A stretch of 64,000 nucleotides of DNA. It comes from Dehalococcoidia bacterium. GTDB taxonomy: Bacteria; Chloroflexota; Dehalococcoidia; Bin125. Shown one piece after another: positions 42,444 to 50,498 of the stretch; position 1 is the stretch's first letter; each line of letters opens with the position of its first letter. The notes under the pieces are model-generated. The model was not told the DNA's origin. It searched no databases and saw only the letters and a program-made list of their open reading frames with translations. Made by a program: the position numbers and the translations under genes. Location: contig JAJDWB010000018.1 of the NCBI GenBank assembly GCA_022825855.1, positions 62,001 to 126,000 on the forward strand, read 5' to 3'.

Positions 42444-43910
42444 ATGAGCGACACGCCGGCCGATGTGATCGGCTTCTACGCCAGCCAACTCGGCGTCGAC
42501 GAGGCTGCCGCCGAGTCGGTGCTCGCCTCCGCGCTCGGCCGCGGCGGCTCCTTCGCCGAACTCTACTTCGAGCACAAGCGCTCGGGTTCGCTCAGCTTCG
42601 AGGACCAGCAGGTCAAATCGACCCAGGCTTCGCTCTCGCAGGGCGTCGGCATCCGCGTCGTCGAAGGGGATGCGATCGGATACGCCTACACCGAAGATCT
42701 CTCGCCCGACGCAATGCGACGGGCCGCTGAGACCGCTGCGCAGATCGCCCACGGCGGAGCAGAGACCGAGGCGGTCGATCTCACCGCCGCCTCCTATCCC
42801 GCCGACCGCTATGCGATCGCCTCGCCCAGCACTTCGACTCCGCTGGCCGACAAGGTGGAGCTCCTGCGCCGCGCCGATCAGGCAGCCCGCGCCTGGCATC
42901 CCAGCATCGCCCGCGTCGACGCCTCCATGGTGGACGAGGAGAAGCGCGTGCTGATCGTCCGCAGCGACGGGCGCATGGTCGCCGACTATCAGCCGCTGCT
43001 GCGATTCAACGTCTCCTGCCTGTCCGAATTGGACGGCGAGCGCCGCAACGCGCGCTGGGGCGGCGGGGGGCGCATGGGCATGCCCTACTTCGACGAACAC
43101 TCGCCCGAGTCGCTGGCCGAAGAGGCGGCCCGCCAGGCCGTGCTGCAACAGGAGGCACGCGAAGCGCCGGCCGGGACGTTCCCCGTCGTGCTCGCCGCCG
43201 GCGACTCCGGCATCCTGCTGCATGAAGCGGTCGGTCACGGTCTTGAGGCCGACTTCAACCGCAAAGGCACATCCAACTACTCCAACCGGATCGGCCAGTC
43301 GGTCGCTTCCGAGCTGGTCACGGTGATTGACGACGCCACGCTCGATCGCTCGCGCGGATCCGTCAACGTGGACGATGAGGGCGAACCGGCCGGCCGCAAT
43401 CTGCTGATCGAGGACGGCCAACTCGCCGCCTACATGCAGGATCGCATTTCCTCCGATCACTTCAGCGTGGCGCCGTCCGGCAACGGACGGCGGCAGTCGT
43501 TCCGCCACGCGCCGATGCCGCGCATGACCAACACCTACATGACCGCCGGCGAGGACGACCCGCAAGATCTGATTCGCCGCGTCGACTACGGCATCTTCTG
43601 CCAGGCGTTCAGCGGCGGACAGGTCAACATCACCAACGGCGACTTTGTCTTCTCGGTCACCGAGGGCTACCTGATCGAGAACGGACAGATCACCGCGCCG
43701 ATCCGCGACGTGAACCTGATCGGCAACGGTCCGGACGTGCTCTCTAAGGTCACCGGCGTCGGCCATGACCTCGAGATGTCCGACGGCCGCTGGACCTGCG
43801 GCAAGTCGGGACAGTCGGTTCCCGTCGGCGTGGGCATACCCACGGTGTTGGTCTCGGGCATCACGGTCGGCGGCACGCAGATGCGCCCCGGCGGCGGGAT
43901 GTCCGCCTAA
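42444..43910 (+). CDS. tldD: TldD family metalloprotease subunit
   Basis: The protein has 488 residues from ATG at 42444. It has the TldD zinc site HEAVGH (260-265, HExxxH) in LLHEAVGHGLEADF and the conserved end region WTCGKSGQSVPVGVG. TldD/TldE form a heterodimeric protease that, in other bacteria, trims peptide antibiotics such as microcin B17 and degrades unfolded peptides through a narrow channel. No RiPP precursor or modification gene is visible nearby, so a housekeeping role is likely. The next gene overlaps its stop codon by 1 base (TAATG). Confidence 0.93.
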   Translation: MSDTPADVIGFYASQLGVDEAAAESVLASALGRGGSFAELYFEHKRSGSLSFEDQQVKSTQASLSQGVGIRVVEGDAIGYAYTEDLSPDAMRRAAETAAQIAHGGAETEAVDLTAASYPADRYAIASPSTSTPLADKVELLRRADQAARAWHPSIARVDASMVDEEKRVLIVRSDGRMVADYQPLLRFNVSCLSELDGERRNARWGGGGRMGMPYFDEHSPESLAEEAARQAVLQQEAREAPAGTFPVVLAAGDSGILLHEAVGHGLEADFNRKGTSNYSNRIGQSVASELVTVIDDATLDRSRGSVNVDDEGEPAGRNLLIEDGQLAAYMQDRISSDHFSVAPSGNGRRQSFRHAPMPRMTNTYMTAGEDDPQDLIRRVDYGIFCQAFSGGQVNITNGDFVFSVTEGYLIENGQITAPIRDVNLIGNGPDVLSKVTGVGHDLEMSDGRWTCGKSGQSVPVGVGIPTVLVSGITVGGTQMRPGGGMSA

Positions 43911-45277
43911 TGGAGACCTCAATACTGACGACCGAACCGCTCGAGATCGCGGCGCGCATCCTCGAACGAGCCGAAGCGGCGGGCGCGGATCAGGCCGACG
44001 CCATCGCCGTCTCTTCCACCAACGCCTCAACCACCGTCCGCCTGCAGAAGCTGGAGAAGGTCTCCGAGTCGACCTCGCGCTCGGTCGGCCTGCGGGTCAT
44101 CCTCGGAGGCCGCCAGGCGACCGTGTCGACCAGCGAGGTCAGCGACGCCGCGCTCGACGAAGCCGTACAGACGGCGATGGAGCTGGCCCGCATCTCGGAG
44201 CCGGACCCCTACGCCGGTCTCGCCGATCCCACGACCCAGGCCCGAAGCACGCCGCCGCTGTCGCTCTTCGACGAGCAGATCCCGGAGGTGGACGGAGACC
44301 ACCGTCTCTCCCAGGCGATGTCCTGCGAGCAGTCGGCGCTCGACGCCGACGGTCGGATCGTCAACAGCGGCGGCGCGACCTTCAGCACCAGCGTCGGCAA
44401 CTTCGCCCTCGTCGACTCCAACGGCTTCGCAGGCACGTACGCCGACACCTCCGCGTCCATGTGGGTCGAGGTGATGGCCGAGGAGGCAGACGGCCAGATG
44501 CGCAACGCCGGCTGGTCGACCTCCGAGCGGGCCCTGCACCGTCTCGACGACGCTGCCGAAGTCGGCCGCGAGGCGGCGGCGCGCGCGCTGCGGCAGCTCG
44601 GCGCAGCCAAGGCGTCCACCTGCGAAGTGCCCGTCGTCTGGGAGCCGCGCATGGCCGCCGGGCTGGCCGGGATCGTCTCCGGCGCGGCCAGTGGCGAGGC
44701 GCTCTACCGGCGGGCGACGTTCCTCGCCGAGCGGGAAGAGCAGGAGATTGCTTCGCCGCTGCTGACCATCGTCGACGACGGCACTTTGAGCGGCCGGCTC
44801 GGTTCGCGGCCGTTCGACGGCGAGGGGGTCGTCACCCGGCGCAACGCGCTGATCGAGTCCGGCGTCTTCCGGGGGTTCCTCTTCGACTCCTACAATGCGC
44901 GCCGTCTCGACGCGGTCAGCACCGGCTCGGCCTGGCGCAGCGTCGGCGGCCTGCCCCAGATCGGCAGCGGCAATCTCAGCATCGAGCCCGGCCAGATTGC
45001 GCCCGAACAGATCGTCGCCGACGTCGAAGACGGCCTCTACCTGACCACGCTGATGGGCTTCGGCGTCAACTACACGACCGGCGACTTCTCCCGCGGCGCG
45101 GCCGGCATCTGGATTCGCAACGGCGAGCTCGCGGAGCCGGTCCAGGAGATCAACGTCTCGGGCAATCTGCTGGAGATGTTCCAGCGGATCGACGCGGTCG
45201 GCAGCGACGCCCAGTGGTTCGGCGCCAGCTCCGCCCCCACGCTGCGCATGTCGCGGATGACGGTCAGCGGCGCCTGA
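43910..45277 (+). CDS. tldE: TldE/PmbA family protease subunit
   Basis: The protein has 455 residues, matching TldE/PmbA length, and lacks the HExxxH site as expected for the non-catalytic partner. Landmarks are the N-terminal AGADQADAIAV, the middle VPVVWEPRMAAGLAGIVSGAASGEA and the C-terminal MGFGVNYTTGDFSRGAAGIWIRNGE. It starts inside the tldD stop codon, which points to translational coupling and equal amounts of both subunits. A palindromic repeat lies about 60 bases after the stop codon. Confidence 0.92.
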   Translation: METSILTTEPLEIAARILERAEAAGADQADAIAVSSTNASTTVRLQKLEKVSESTSRSVGLRVILGGRQATVSTSEVSDAALDEAVQTAMELARISEPDPYAGLADPTTQARSTPPLSLFDEQIPEVDGDHRLSQAMSCEQSALDADGRIVNSGGATFSTSVGNFALVDSNGFAGTYADTSASMWVEVMAEEADGQMRNAGWSTSERALHRLDDAAEVGREAAARALRQLGAAKASTCEVPVVWEPRMAAGLAGIVSGAASGEALYRRATFLAEREEQEIASPLLTIVDDGTLSGRLGSRPFDGEGVVTRRNALIESGVFRGFLFDSYNARRLDAVSTGSAWRSVGGLPQIGSGNLSIEPGQIAPEQIVADVEDGLYLTTLMGFGVNYTTGDFSRGAAGIWIRNGELAEPVQEINVSGNLLEMFQRIDAVGSDAQWFGASSAPTLRMSRMTVSGA

Positions 45278-45288
45278 GCTGCCCGCTA

Positions 45289-45356
45289 CGTGGCCGGACC
45301 CTCACCCCCGCATCGAGTGCCGGGCAGGCTCTCACCCTCTCCCAGAGGGAGAGGGG
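45289..45356. repeat. Intergenic palindromic repeat element (CCCTCTCCC-AGA-GGGAGAGGG)
   Basis: A perfect 9-bp stem, CCCTCTCCC (45335-45343) and GGGAGAGGG (45347-45355), closes over AGA. About 35 bases upstream lies GGACCCTCACCCC, which recurs at 63788-63800 with CTCTCCC close by. This looks like a dispersed REP-type intergenic element. It overlaps the last codons and the stop codon of the hotdog gene at 45332. Confidence 0.65.
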
Positions 45357-45790
45357 ACCGGAGCGGGGAGCGAGATCACTGCTGAGGAGCGGACGCTGCG
45401 GTCTCCGGACTCCTGTTCCAGCCAGAGCTCGAGGTTGATCTCGCGCCCGCCTTCGACCTCATCCACCCGCGTCACCTGTCCGCCGATTGTGAACTGGTTG
45501 CCGTGATAGTCGGGACGGCGGAAGCCGGACTGCAGCCGCAGCACGCGGCCATGCGGCTTCGCCAGTTGGCGCAGGTAGCCGAGCAGGAAGGCGGACTTGT
45601 ACTCGGCCGGAATCACCGGACCCTCCAGCCCCGTGTCGCGCGCGGCGGCCGGGTCGAGGAAGATCGGAATCGCGAATCCCGCCCCGCCGATGAATCGGGC
45701 GACGTCCATGATGTCCGGCGCGAGCACCCGCTCGGGCAGTGGCGCGCCCTCGCGCAGCTCGCCGAGGTCGATCAGACGGGGCAACGGCAC
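45332..45790 (-). CDS. MaoC-like hotdog-fold protein
   Basis: The protein has 152 residues from GTG at 45790. The region LARDIMDVARFIGG-like APDIMDVARFIGGAG and the later LEGPVIPAEYKSAFLLGYLRQL and FRRPDYHGNQFTIGGQVTRVD fit the MaoC/hotdog fold used by acyl-CoA hydratases. The catalytic Asp/His of (R)-hydratases is not obvious. The C-terminal PSPSGRG is encoded by the palindromic repeat, so the original C-terminus may have been replaced. It is the last of three hotdog genes on this strand, 14 bases after the previous one. Confidence 0.75.
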   Translation of the reverse strand: MPLPRLIDLGELREGAPLPERVLAPDIMDVARFIGGAGFAIPIFLDPAAARDTGLEGPVIPAEYKSAFLLGYLRQLAKPHGRVLRLQSGFRRPDYHGNQFTIGGQVTRVDEVEGGREINLELWLEQESGDRSVRSSAVISLPAPVPSPSGRG

Positions 45791-45804
45791 CGAGCGGTCC
45801 TGCG

Positions 45805-46221
45805 CTAGTCGAAGGCGATGCTGGCCGCGCCGCGCACCGAGCGGTCGCCCTGGGGATTGTCGATGTGAATCTCCAGGTCGACCATCCGCCGGCCGTCGGC
45901 GTCGTAGGCGCGGGTCACTTCGCCGCCGATGGTCATCTCCACGTTGTGCACGTCGGGACGACGGTGGTTGAGCTGCAGCCGTGTGATCTGATTGCGGCCG
46001 AAGTGGCGGCGCAGGTACTGGTCGAGGAAGCCCTGCTTCATGTTGCCGGGGACGATCGGTCCGGGCAGGCCCATGCGCTCTTTGGCGAACTCGGGATCGA
46101 GGAACTGCGGACCCTGGTTGCCGGTGGCGTTGCAGAAGGCGACGACCTGCTCGGTCGTGGGCGTGCGGTGTTCGGTCGGGAGTTCGACGCCTTCCTGCAG
46201 CGCGTCGTATTCGAGTGTCAT
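45805..46221 (-). CDS. MaoC-like dehydratase, hotdog fold
   Basis: The protein has 138 residues. LPTEHRTPTTEQVVAFCNATGNQGPQFLD and GPIVPGNMKQGFLDQYL match the acyl dehydratase MaoC-like family, and NHRRPDVHNVEMTIGGEVTRAY covers the central strand. It is a paralogue of the next gene (45332) in layout and in the FRRPD/HRRPD-GGEVTR segment. Two-subunit hotdog dehydratases of this sort hydrate or dehydrate 3-hydroxyacyl-CoA. It lies 7 bases from the FAS1-like gene upstream. Confidence 0.8.
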   Translation of the reverse strand: MTLEYDALQEGVELPTEHRTPTTEQVVAFCNATGNQGPQFLDPEFAKERMGLPGPIVPGNMKQGFLDQYLRRHFGRNQITRLQLNHRRPDVHNVEMTIGGEVTRAYDADGRRMVDLEIHIDNPQGDRSVRGAASIAFD

Positions 46222-46228
46222 CGGCTGC

Positions 46229-46699
46229 CTACTCTCCGGTGTGCTGCTGCTGGAAGTGGGTCACTGTGCGACGCACCCGAGCGACCTCGACATCGTCCTG
46301 GTTGGTGTAGACCCACTCGTGGTGGATGAAGAGCGAGTGGCCCACGCGCCCGCCGATGCGCTCCTGGATGTCGGCGATTCTGGGCACGATCGTCATCGTG
46401 TCGCCCAGATGAATGTCCGCTTTGACCTCCCAAGCGTCGGAGGCCATCAAGGCTCGTTCGGGCGCGTCCGGCACCGAGAGCTGGCGCTGCGACGTGCTGG
46501 TCGTCAAGAGCGCGTAGGTGGGGATCGGGTAGCTCGCGTCGCCCGCCTCGACCGCGGCCATCAGCTCATCGTCGTCCTCGTCCAGGGCGACCATCAGGCG
46601 CTGGACCAACTCCTTGTCGATCGTGGCCTGGCGCGGCTCGCCCTCGGAACCGACGGCCGCTTCCATCGCCGGCGTGATCAGACTCTCGTCATCGCTCAT
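46229..46699 (-). CDS. FAS1-like dehydratase (MaoC N-terminal-type hotdog protein)
   Basis: The protein has 156 residues. The segment SYPIPTYALLTTSTSQRQLS, then LMASDAWEVKADIHLGDTMTIVPRIADIQER and HSLFIHHEWVYTNQDDVEVARVRRTV, matches the FAS1-like dehydratase (MaoC N-terminal) family, which usually pairs with a separate MaoC-like subunit. The two genes downstream would be those partners. Together they could form a heteromeric acyl-CoA hydratase. This is inferred from order and family habit. GAGAG precedes the ATG. Confidence 0.82.
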   Translation of the reverse strand: MSDDESLITPAMEAAVGSEGEPRQATIDKELVQRLMVALDEDDDELMAAVEAGDASYPIPTYALLTTSTSQRQLSVPDAPERALMASDAWEVKADIHLGDTMTIVPRIADIQERIGGRVGHSLFIHHEWVYTNQDDVEVARVRRTVTHFQQQHTGE

Positions 46700-46819
46700 G
46701 GTTGACTCTCTGTCTTAGCCCCCACATGACAGGCAAGCGGGGGAATTGCTCGCATTCATACGGACCGACACAAGTATCACCCCAGCGCGGCTGATGCGCT
46801 ACGGATCGGTCGGCTCGCG

Positions 46820-47275
46820 CTACCCGCCCAGGAAGACATCCAGGTCCTCTACATGCTCGGCGTAGTGATGGGTGACGACCCCTTCGACCATCCGGTTGAT
46901 CGTCTTGCCCACGCCGAAGCGTCCCGCATCCACCTCGCCGACGGCGCTGACGAACGCCTCGTGCGCCTCGCCGAAGGCGGATCGCGCCTGCTCGTAGGTT
47001 TGCTCGCCGCGCTCGGCCACGAATCCGGGATTCCAATCCTGCGGATCGGAGTAGTCGACCCCTTCCGGGGTCGGACGCTGACCGGCGTTCATCCGCTCGA
47101 CCGCCGCGGTCATTTCCGTCAGCCAGCCGTGCATGTGCTGGAGCAACTGCGCCACCGACCACTCGCCGACGGCGCCCTCCCAGGACCCGTGGACCTCGTC
47201 GATCCGCTCGAGTCGGGACTCAAGCTGCGCCTTCGCATCTTGCATCGCGGCCAGCGTGGCTGCCCGGTCGTTCAT
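46820..47275 (-). CDS. DinB superfamily protein
   Basis: The protein has 151 residues with GAGGAGGT before the ATG. It is a four-helix protein of the DinB/mycothiol-dependent maleylpyruvate isomerase type: GEWSVAQLLQHMHGWLTEM supplies the first histidine, and VEGVVTHHYAEHVEDLDVFL the later ones. These His residues normally hold a divalent metal. Some relatives are thiol-dependent S-transferases, but many are uncharacterised. The 120-base gap to the hotdog operon downstream contains no gene and no clear terminator, only CCCCC and GGGGG runs that could pair. Confidence 0.82.
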   Translation of the reverse strand: MNDRAATLAAMQDAKAQLESRLERIDEVHGSWEGAVGEWSVAQLLQHMHGWLTEMTAAVERMNAGQRPTPEGVDYSDPQDWNPGFVAERGEQTYEQARSAFGEAHEAFVSAVGEVDAGRFGVGKTINRMVEGVVTHHYAEHVEDLDVFLGG

Positions 47276-47299
47276 CGGAACCTCCTCAGTCCATCCGCA

Positions 47300-48073
47300 T
47301 CAGTTCGGCAGGATCAGGCCGCCCGGCGTGCGCCGTTCTCCGGGTTGCACACCGCGTTGCTGCAGCGTTTGCAGGATGAACGGGTTCTGCACGCGCTCCG
47401 CGCCCAGCGTGGTCTGATCCATGTGTCCCGGCAGCACGATCGTGTCGTCGGGCAGCATCAGCAGCTTGTCGACGATTGAGGACATCTCCTGGGCGAAGTC
47501 TCCGCCGGGCAGGTCGGTGCGGCCGATGCTGTTGCGGAACAGCGTGTCGCCGGAGAAGAGCACGCCGTGCCCGTAGAAGCAGACCGAGCCGCGCGTATGT
47601 CCCGGCGTGTGGATCACCTGCAGTTGGACGCCGTCGACTTCGACCTGCTGCTCGTCCTCGATGTAGTGGTCGGGATCGGGCGGTTGCTCGACCTGCATAC
47701 CACCTGTCAGCCCGAGACGGGCCGCCGACTCCGCCGTGCCCCGCAATATGTCGAGGTCCGCCTCGTGCAGGAGGAACGAGGCGTTGTCGGCCGACTGCAC
47801 GCCGCGCACGCCCAGGACGTGGTCGAGGTGCGCGTGCGAGTTGGCGATCATCTTTATCGTGACGCCCATTTCCGAGGCCATGTGCAGGATGTCGTCGGCC
47901 TGTTCGCCCGGATCGATGCAGATCGCCTCGCGCGTGCGCCGATTGCCGATCACCCAGCAGTTTTCCTGGAACGCGCCCACGATCAGACCGCGCACCTCGA
48001 TCTCGTTGACGTAGGGCTCGCCAGAGTCGTCTGCAGGGGCGTCCTGATCGTGGTCCGCGTCTTGGGCTGCCAT
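47300..48073 (-). CDS. MBL-fold metallohydrolase (glyoxalase II-like)
   Basis: The protein has 257 residues. An acidic leader of about 20 residues precedes the metallo-beta-lactamase fold. The metal-site motif is NSHAHLDHVLG (His80, His82, Asp84, His85), followed by HTPGHTRGSVCF, LFSGDTLF and LPGHMDQTT. The pattern is that of hydroxyacylglutathione hydrolase-like enzymes that hydrolyse thioesters of low-molecular-weight thiols. The C-terminal NPFILQTLQQRG is typical of the bacterial small form. It begins one base after the PAC2 gene, so the two are coupled. Confidence 0.88.
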   Translation of the reverse strand: MAAQDADHDQDAPADDSGEPYVNEIEVRGLIVGAFQENCWVIGNRRTREAICIDPGEQADDILHMASEMGVTIKMIANSHAHLDHVLGVRGVQSADNASFLLHEADLDILRGTAESAARLGLTGGMQVEQPPDPDHYIEDEQQVEVDGVQLQVIHTPGHTRGSVCFYGHGVLFSGDTLFRNSIGRTDLPGGDFAQEMSSIVDKLLMLPDDTIVLPGHMDQTTLGAERVQNPFILQTLQQRGVQPGERRTPGGLILPN

Positions 48074-48074
48074 C

Positions 48075-48971
48075 TCAGTTGGACTCGTCGCCTCGCAGCA
48101 GGCGGTTGACGGCCTCCATGATGTCTTCGCTGTCGAGCGGCGTGTCCGAGTCCGTCTCCTGCTTCATCTCTTCGTCGGCCTGCGCCTCGAGGTTGCGAAC
48201 GTAGTCGCGGATGTCCGGCTTGTCGTCGAGCGCGGAGTCGATCTGGGCGCGGTAGCGTTCCTGCGCGCCGTCGAGGTGATGGAGGTCGAGCTGCAACTCG
48301 AAGACGCGGTCGAGTTCGGTCAGCAGCGCCTTGGTCGCGCCGGGATTGTGCCGCGAGGTGACGTAGTGGGGCACCGACGCCCAGAAACCCATGTGCGGCA
48401 CCTGGGCGATGCGGCAGGCGTCGCCGATCGAGCCGACGATGCCGGTCGGACCCTCGTAACGCGAGGGCTGGAAACCGAACTCTTTCTGCCGCTCGGGATT
48501 GGACGATCCGCCAGAGACGCGGGTTGGCCGTGTGTGCGCGACATCGGCGAGCAGGGCGCCGAGGGTCACGACCTCCTCGACGTTGGCCATCTCGGCGACC
48601 TGCAGCACCGCGCGGGAATAGCGCCGCCAGCGCAGGTCCGGCTCGGTGCCCAGGCCGAGGACCAGGTCGTGGTCGGCCTCGGGCCGGCGCAGGACTGTGA
48701 ACTCGGTCAGCGGCCAGACGACTTCGCGTCTGGCGTTGTCGCCGTCGATCCACTTGACGGTCGGCCGGTGCTCGGTGAAGACGAAGAACTCGTCCGAATC
48801 GAGCGAGGCGACCGGCGCGCTGGGATCGAGATTGCGGAGAAACTTGACCGCGTCGGTGGCGGCTTCGGCGGCGTCGTTCCAGCCGAAGAACGCGAGGAGC
48901 AGGATTGGGCGGCGCAGGTCGTCGGGCAGACCGTCGATCGTCAGCGCGTCGTCGACACGTTCGTTGCTCAT
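48075..48971 (-). CDS. PAC2 family protein
   Basis: The protein has 298 residues. PILLLAFFGWNDAAEAATDAVKFL, the core VVTLGALLADVAHTRPTRVSG and GPTGIVGSIGDACRIAQVPHMGFWASVPHYV are hallmarks of the PAC2 family found in Actinobacteria, Chloroflexota and archaea, related to eukaryotic proteasome assembly chaperone 2. The bacterial function is unclear. The C-terminal 80 residues are charged and helical. The ATG has no ribosome site, but TACCCT lies 6 bases upstream, and a 10-bp-periodic repeat array lies about 60 bases further upstream. Confidence 0.88.
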   Translation of the reverse strand: MSNERVDDALTIDGLPDDLRRPILLLAFFGWNDAAEAATDAVKFLRNLDPSAPVASLDSDEFFVFTEHRPTVKWIDGDNARREVVWPLTEFTVLRRPEADHDLVLGLGTEPDLRWRRYSRAVLQVAEMANVEEVVTLGALLADVAHTRPTRVSGGSSNPERQKEFGFQPSRYEGPTGIVGSIGDACRIAQVPHMGFWASVPHYVTSRHNPGATKALLTELDRVFELQLDLHHLDGAQERYRAQIDSALDDKPDIRDYVRNLEAQADEEMKQETDSDTPLDSEDIMEAVNRLLRGDESN

Positions 48972-48977
48972 GCAGTG

Positions 48978-48983
48978 AGGGTA
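48978..48983 (-). promoter_or_regulatory. Candidate -10 element (TACCCT), leaderless start
   Basis: TACCCT lies 6 bases before the ATG of the PAC2 gene on the minus strand. This spacing fits a transcript starting at the ATG. The repeat array at 49041-49140 would then be centred about 115 bases upstream of the start. Confidence 0.4.
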
Positions 48984-49455
48984 GCCGCAATTGGTGGGGA
49001 GATGGCCAAGATCGTGGCCAACGGGCGGTTGGCTGTGTTCATTCCAGTCCAGCCATGTCTAGCGGTGTCCAATCATGTCCAACCCTGTCCAATGTTGTCC
49101 AACCGTGTCCAACTCTGTCCAATCGTGTCCAACCTTGTCCAAGACCGGATCGCCGCGGCTGGACGGTCTGGATGGCGCGTGAGCGGCTGTCGGATGGGCG
49201 AATGATCAATTTTGGGGTGATTTTCGCAGTCTGAGGCGAGGTTTGGAGCGGGTTTCGATGGTACGCGGACGCTTGCCAGCGGGGTCGGCTTGCAGATCGG
49301 GGATGCGTGTGTGGTGATCCGGCTGGCATTCGGAGTTCCGCCTCGTGAGTGTTCCCGTTACAGCACAAAGGTACTGTATAGCCGGGCGGACGTCAACCGG
49401 TCGGGCGCGACTCCAGGGTCTTGCGCGCAGGTCTCCAGCGGGGGCGATCCGTGCC
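48984..49455. other. Long non-coding region between the PAC2 and LLM genes
   Basis: No frame here has gene-like content or a family match. Apart from the repeat array it holds a T-rich patch (about 49203-49230), and TACTGTATAG at about 49374 on the plus strand that could be a promoter or an operator. It separates the PAC2-MBL pair from the LLM gene upstream on the same strand. Confidence 0.6.
49041..49140. repeat. Tandem array of ten 10-bp units (consensus AAYNNTGTCC)
   Basis: Ten units follow in exact 10-base register. The last seven joins each hold an invariant TGTCCAA, while the three bases between (TCA, CCC, TGT, CCG, CTC, TCG, CCT) vary. The first two units are degenerate. On the minus strand the constant part reads TTGGACA. 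It is upstream of the PAC2 gene. Confidence 0.9.
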
Positions 49456-50415
49456 TTAGAGCTCGACGGCGCCGTACTTCTCGCGCAGTGCGGGGACGAC
49501 TTCGGTGATGTAGGCCTCCAGGGCGGCCTCGCTCCAGGGCGCGCGCAGGGCGATGTTGACCCCGGCCGCGCCGGCGTCGCAGTACATCGAGACGCGGTCG
49601 AAGGCGTCCTCGGGCGTGCCCTGCAGCGCCCCCTCGGACACGCGAGCCGCCTGCTCGCCCCACTGCTCTTCCAGCTTCTCGCGGGCGATCTGCGCCTCGG
49701 CCTCGGTCGGGCTGAGGTTGAACTGCAGGTTGACGGTGCGATCGATCGTCGCCGGATCGCGGCCCTGCTCCCCGCAGCGCACGTCAAGCACGCCGGACAG
49801 CCGGGCAAACTCTTCCGGGCCGATGTAGGGGACGTTCCAGCCGTCGGCGTACTGCGCCGCCATGCGCAGCGTCTTGCGCTCGCCGCGTCCGCCAATCCAG
49901 AGCGGCACGTGTTCCTGCACGGGACCGGGCTGGTTGGTGGCGTCGAGCGCGTTGTAGTGGACGCCCTCGAACGTGGTGCGCTCCTGGGAGAGCATGCCCT
50001 TGATGATCTGGGTACCCTCTTCCAGCATTTCGAAGCGAATGCCCAGGCTGGGCCAGCCGTAGCCGAAGCCCTCGAATTCCATCTGGTGCCAGCCCGCGCC
50101 CAACCCCGGCTCGATCCGACCGTTGGAGATGTGGTCCAGGGTCATCAGCGACTTGGCCAGGTAGGCCGGATTGCGGTAGGGCACGCAGAAGACGAGGCAG
50201 CCGATCCGCACGCGCTCGGTCTCGGCGGCAATCGTCGCCATGCAAGTCAGCGCCTCGAAGTGGGGCGACATGCCGTCGACCGGCGGGGCCTCGTAGAAGT
50301 GGTCCCAGACCGAGATCCAGTCCATCCCCTGCTCATCGATCCAACGCCAGAGCCGGCGGAGGTCGGCCATGGCGACGTTTTGCTGTCCGGTGTGAACGCC
50401 GAAGGAGACGGGCAT
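49456..50415 (-). CDS. LLM class (luciferase-like) F420-dependent oxidoreductase
   Basis: The protein has 319 residues forming a TIM barrel of the luciferase-like monooxygenase superfamily. The start MPVSFGVHTGQQNV, then MDWISVWDHFYE, IGCLVFCVPYRNPAYLAKSLMTLDHISNGRIEPGLGAGW and VPLWIGGRGERKTLRMAAQYADGWN are typical of the F420-using or FMN-using TIGR03560-like branch. It catalyses a hydride transfer or oxygenation on an unknown small molecule. It stands alone; the spacer to the next gene downstream is the repeat-bearing region. Confidence 0.9.
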   Translation of the reverse strand: MPVSFGVHTGQQNVAMADLRRLWRWIDEQGMDWISVWDHFYEAPPVDGMSPHFEALTCMATIAAETERVRIGCLVFCVPYRNPAYLAKSLMTLDHISNGRIEPGLGAGWHQMEFEGFGYGWPSLGIRFEMLEEGTQIIKGMLSQERTTFEGVHYNALDATNQPGPVQEHVPLWIGGRGERKTLRMAAQYADGWNVPYIGPEEFARLSGVLDVRCGEQGRDPATIDRTVNLQFNLSPTEAEAQIAREKLEEQWGEQAARVSEGALQGTPEDAFDRVSMYCDAGAAGVNIALRAPWSEAALEAYITEVVPALREKYGAVEL

Positions 50416-50498
50416 GGGGGGTGGCTTTCGCTATTGGTCGGCGGGTTGATGGGGCGAGGATAACGGTCGGTCGGCGGATCGTGGCGGAGGCGGCTGAG

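Noticed and set aside
42444-45277. RiPP (microcin-like) cluster around tldD/tldE
   Set aside because: No small precursor, cyclodehydratase, radical SAM or dedicated exporter gene lies within 10 kb, so a housekeeping protease is more likely.
43765-45438. 557-codon plus-strand frame ending in an ALTLSQRERG-like tail
   Set aside because: It is an alternative frame of tldE. The tail arises from the palindromic repeat, a known source of spurious reading frames.
46738-46790. Rho-independent terminator in the gap before the DinB gene
   Set aside because: CCCCC and GGGGG could pair, but the stem is only five bases and no T-run follows.
49041-49140. CRISPR array
   Set aside because: The units are 10 bases with 3-base spacers, far too short, and no cas genes are present.
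49039-49368. A protein with LDRVGHGW-type repeats encoded by the tandem array
   Set aside because: The frame exists only because the 10-base repeat is read in all phases. There is no start signal or homology, and the spacer variation does not follow codon positions.
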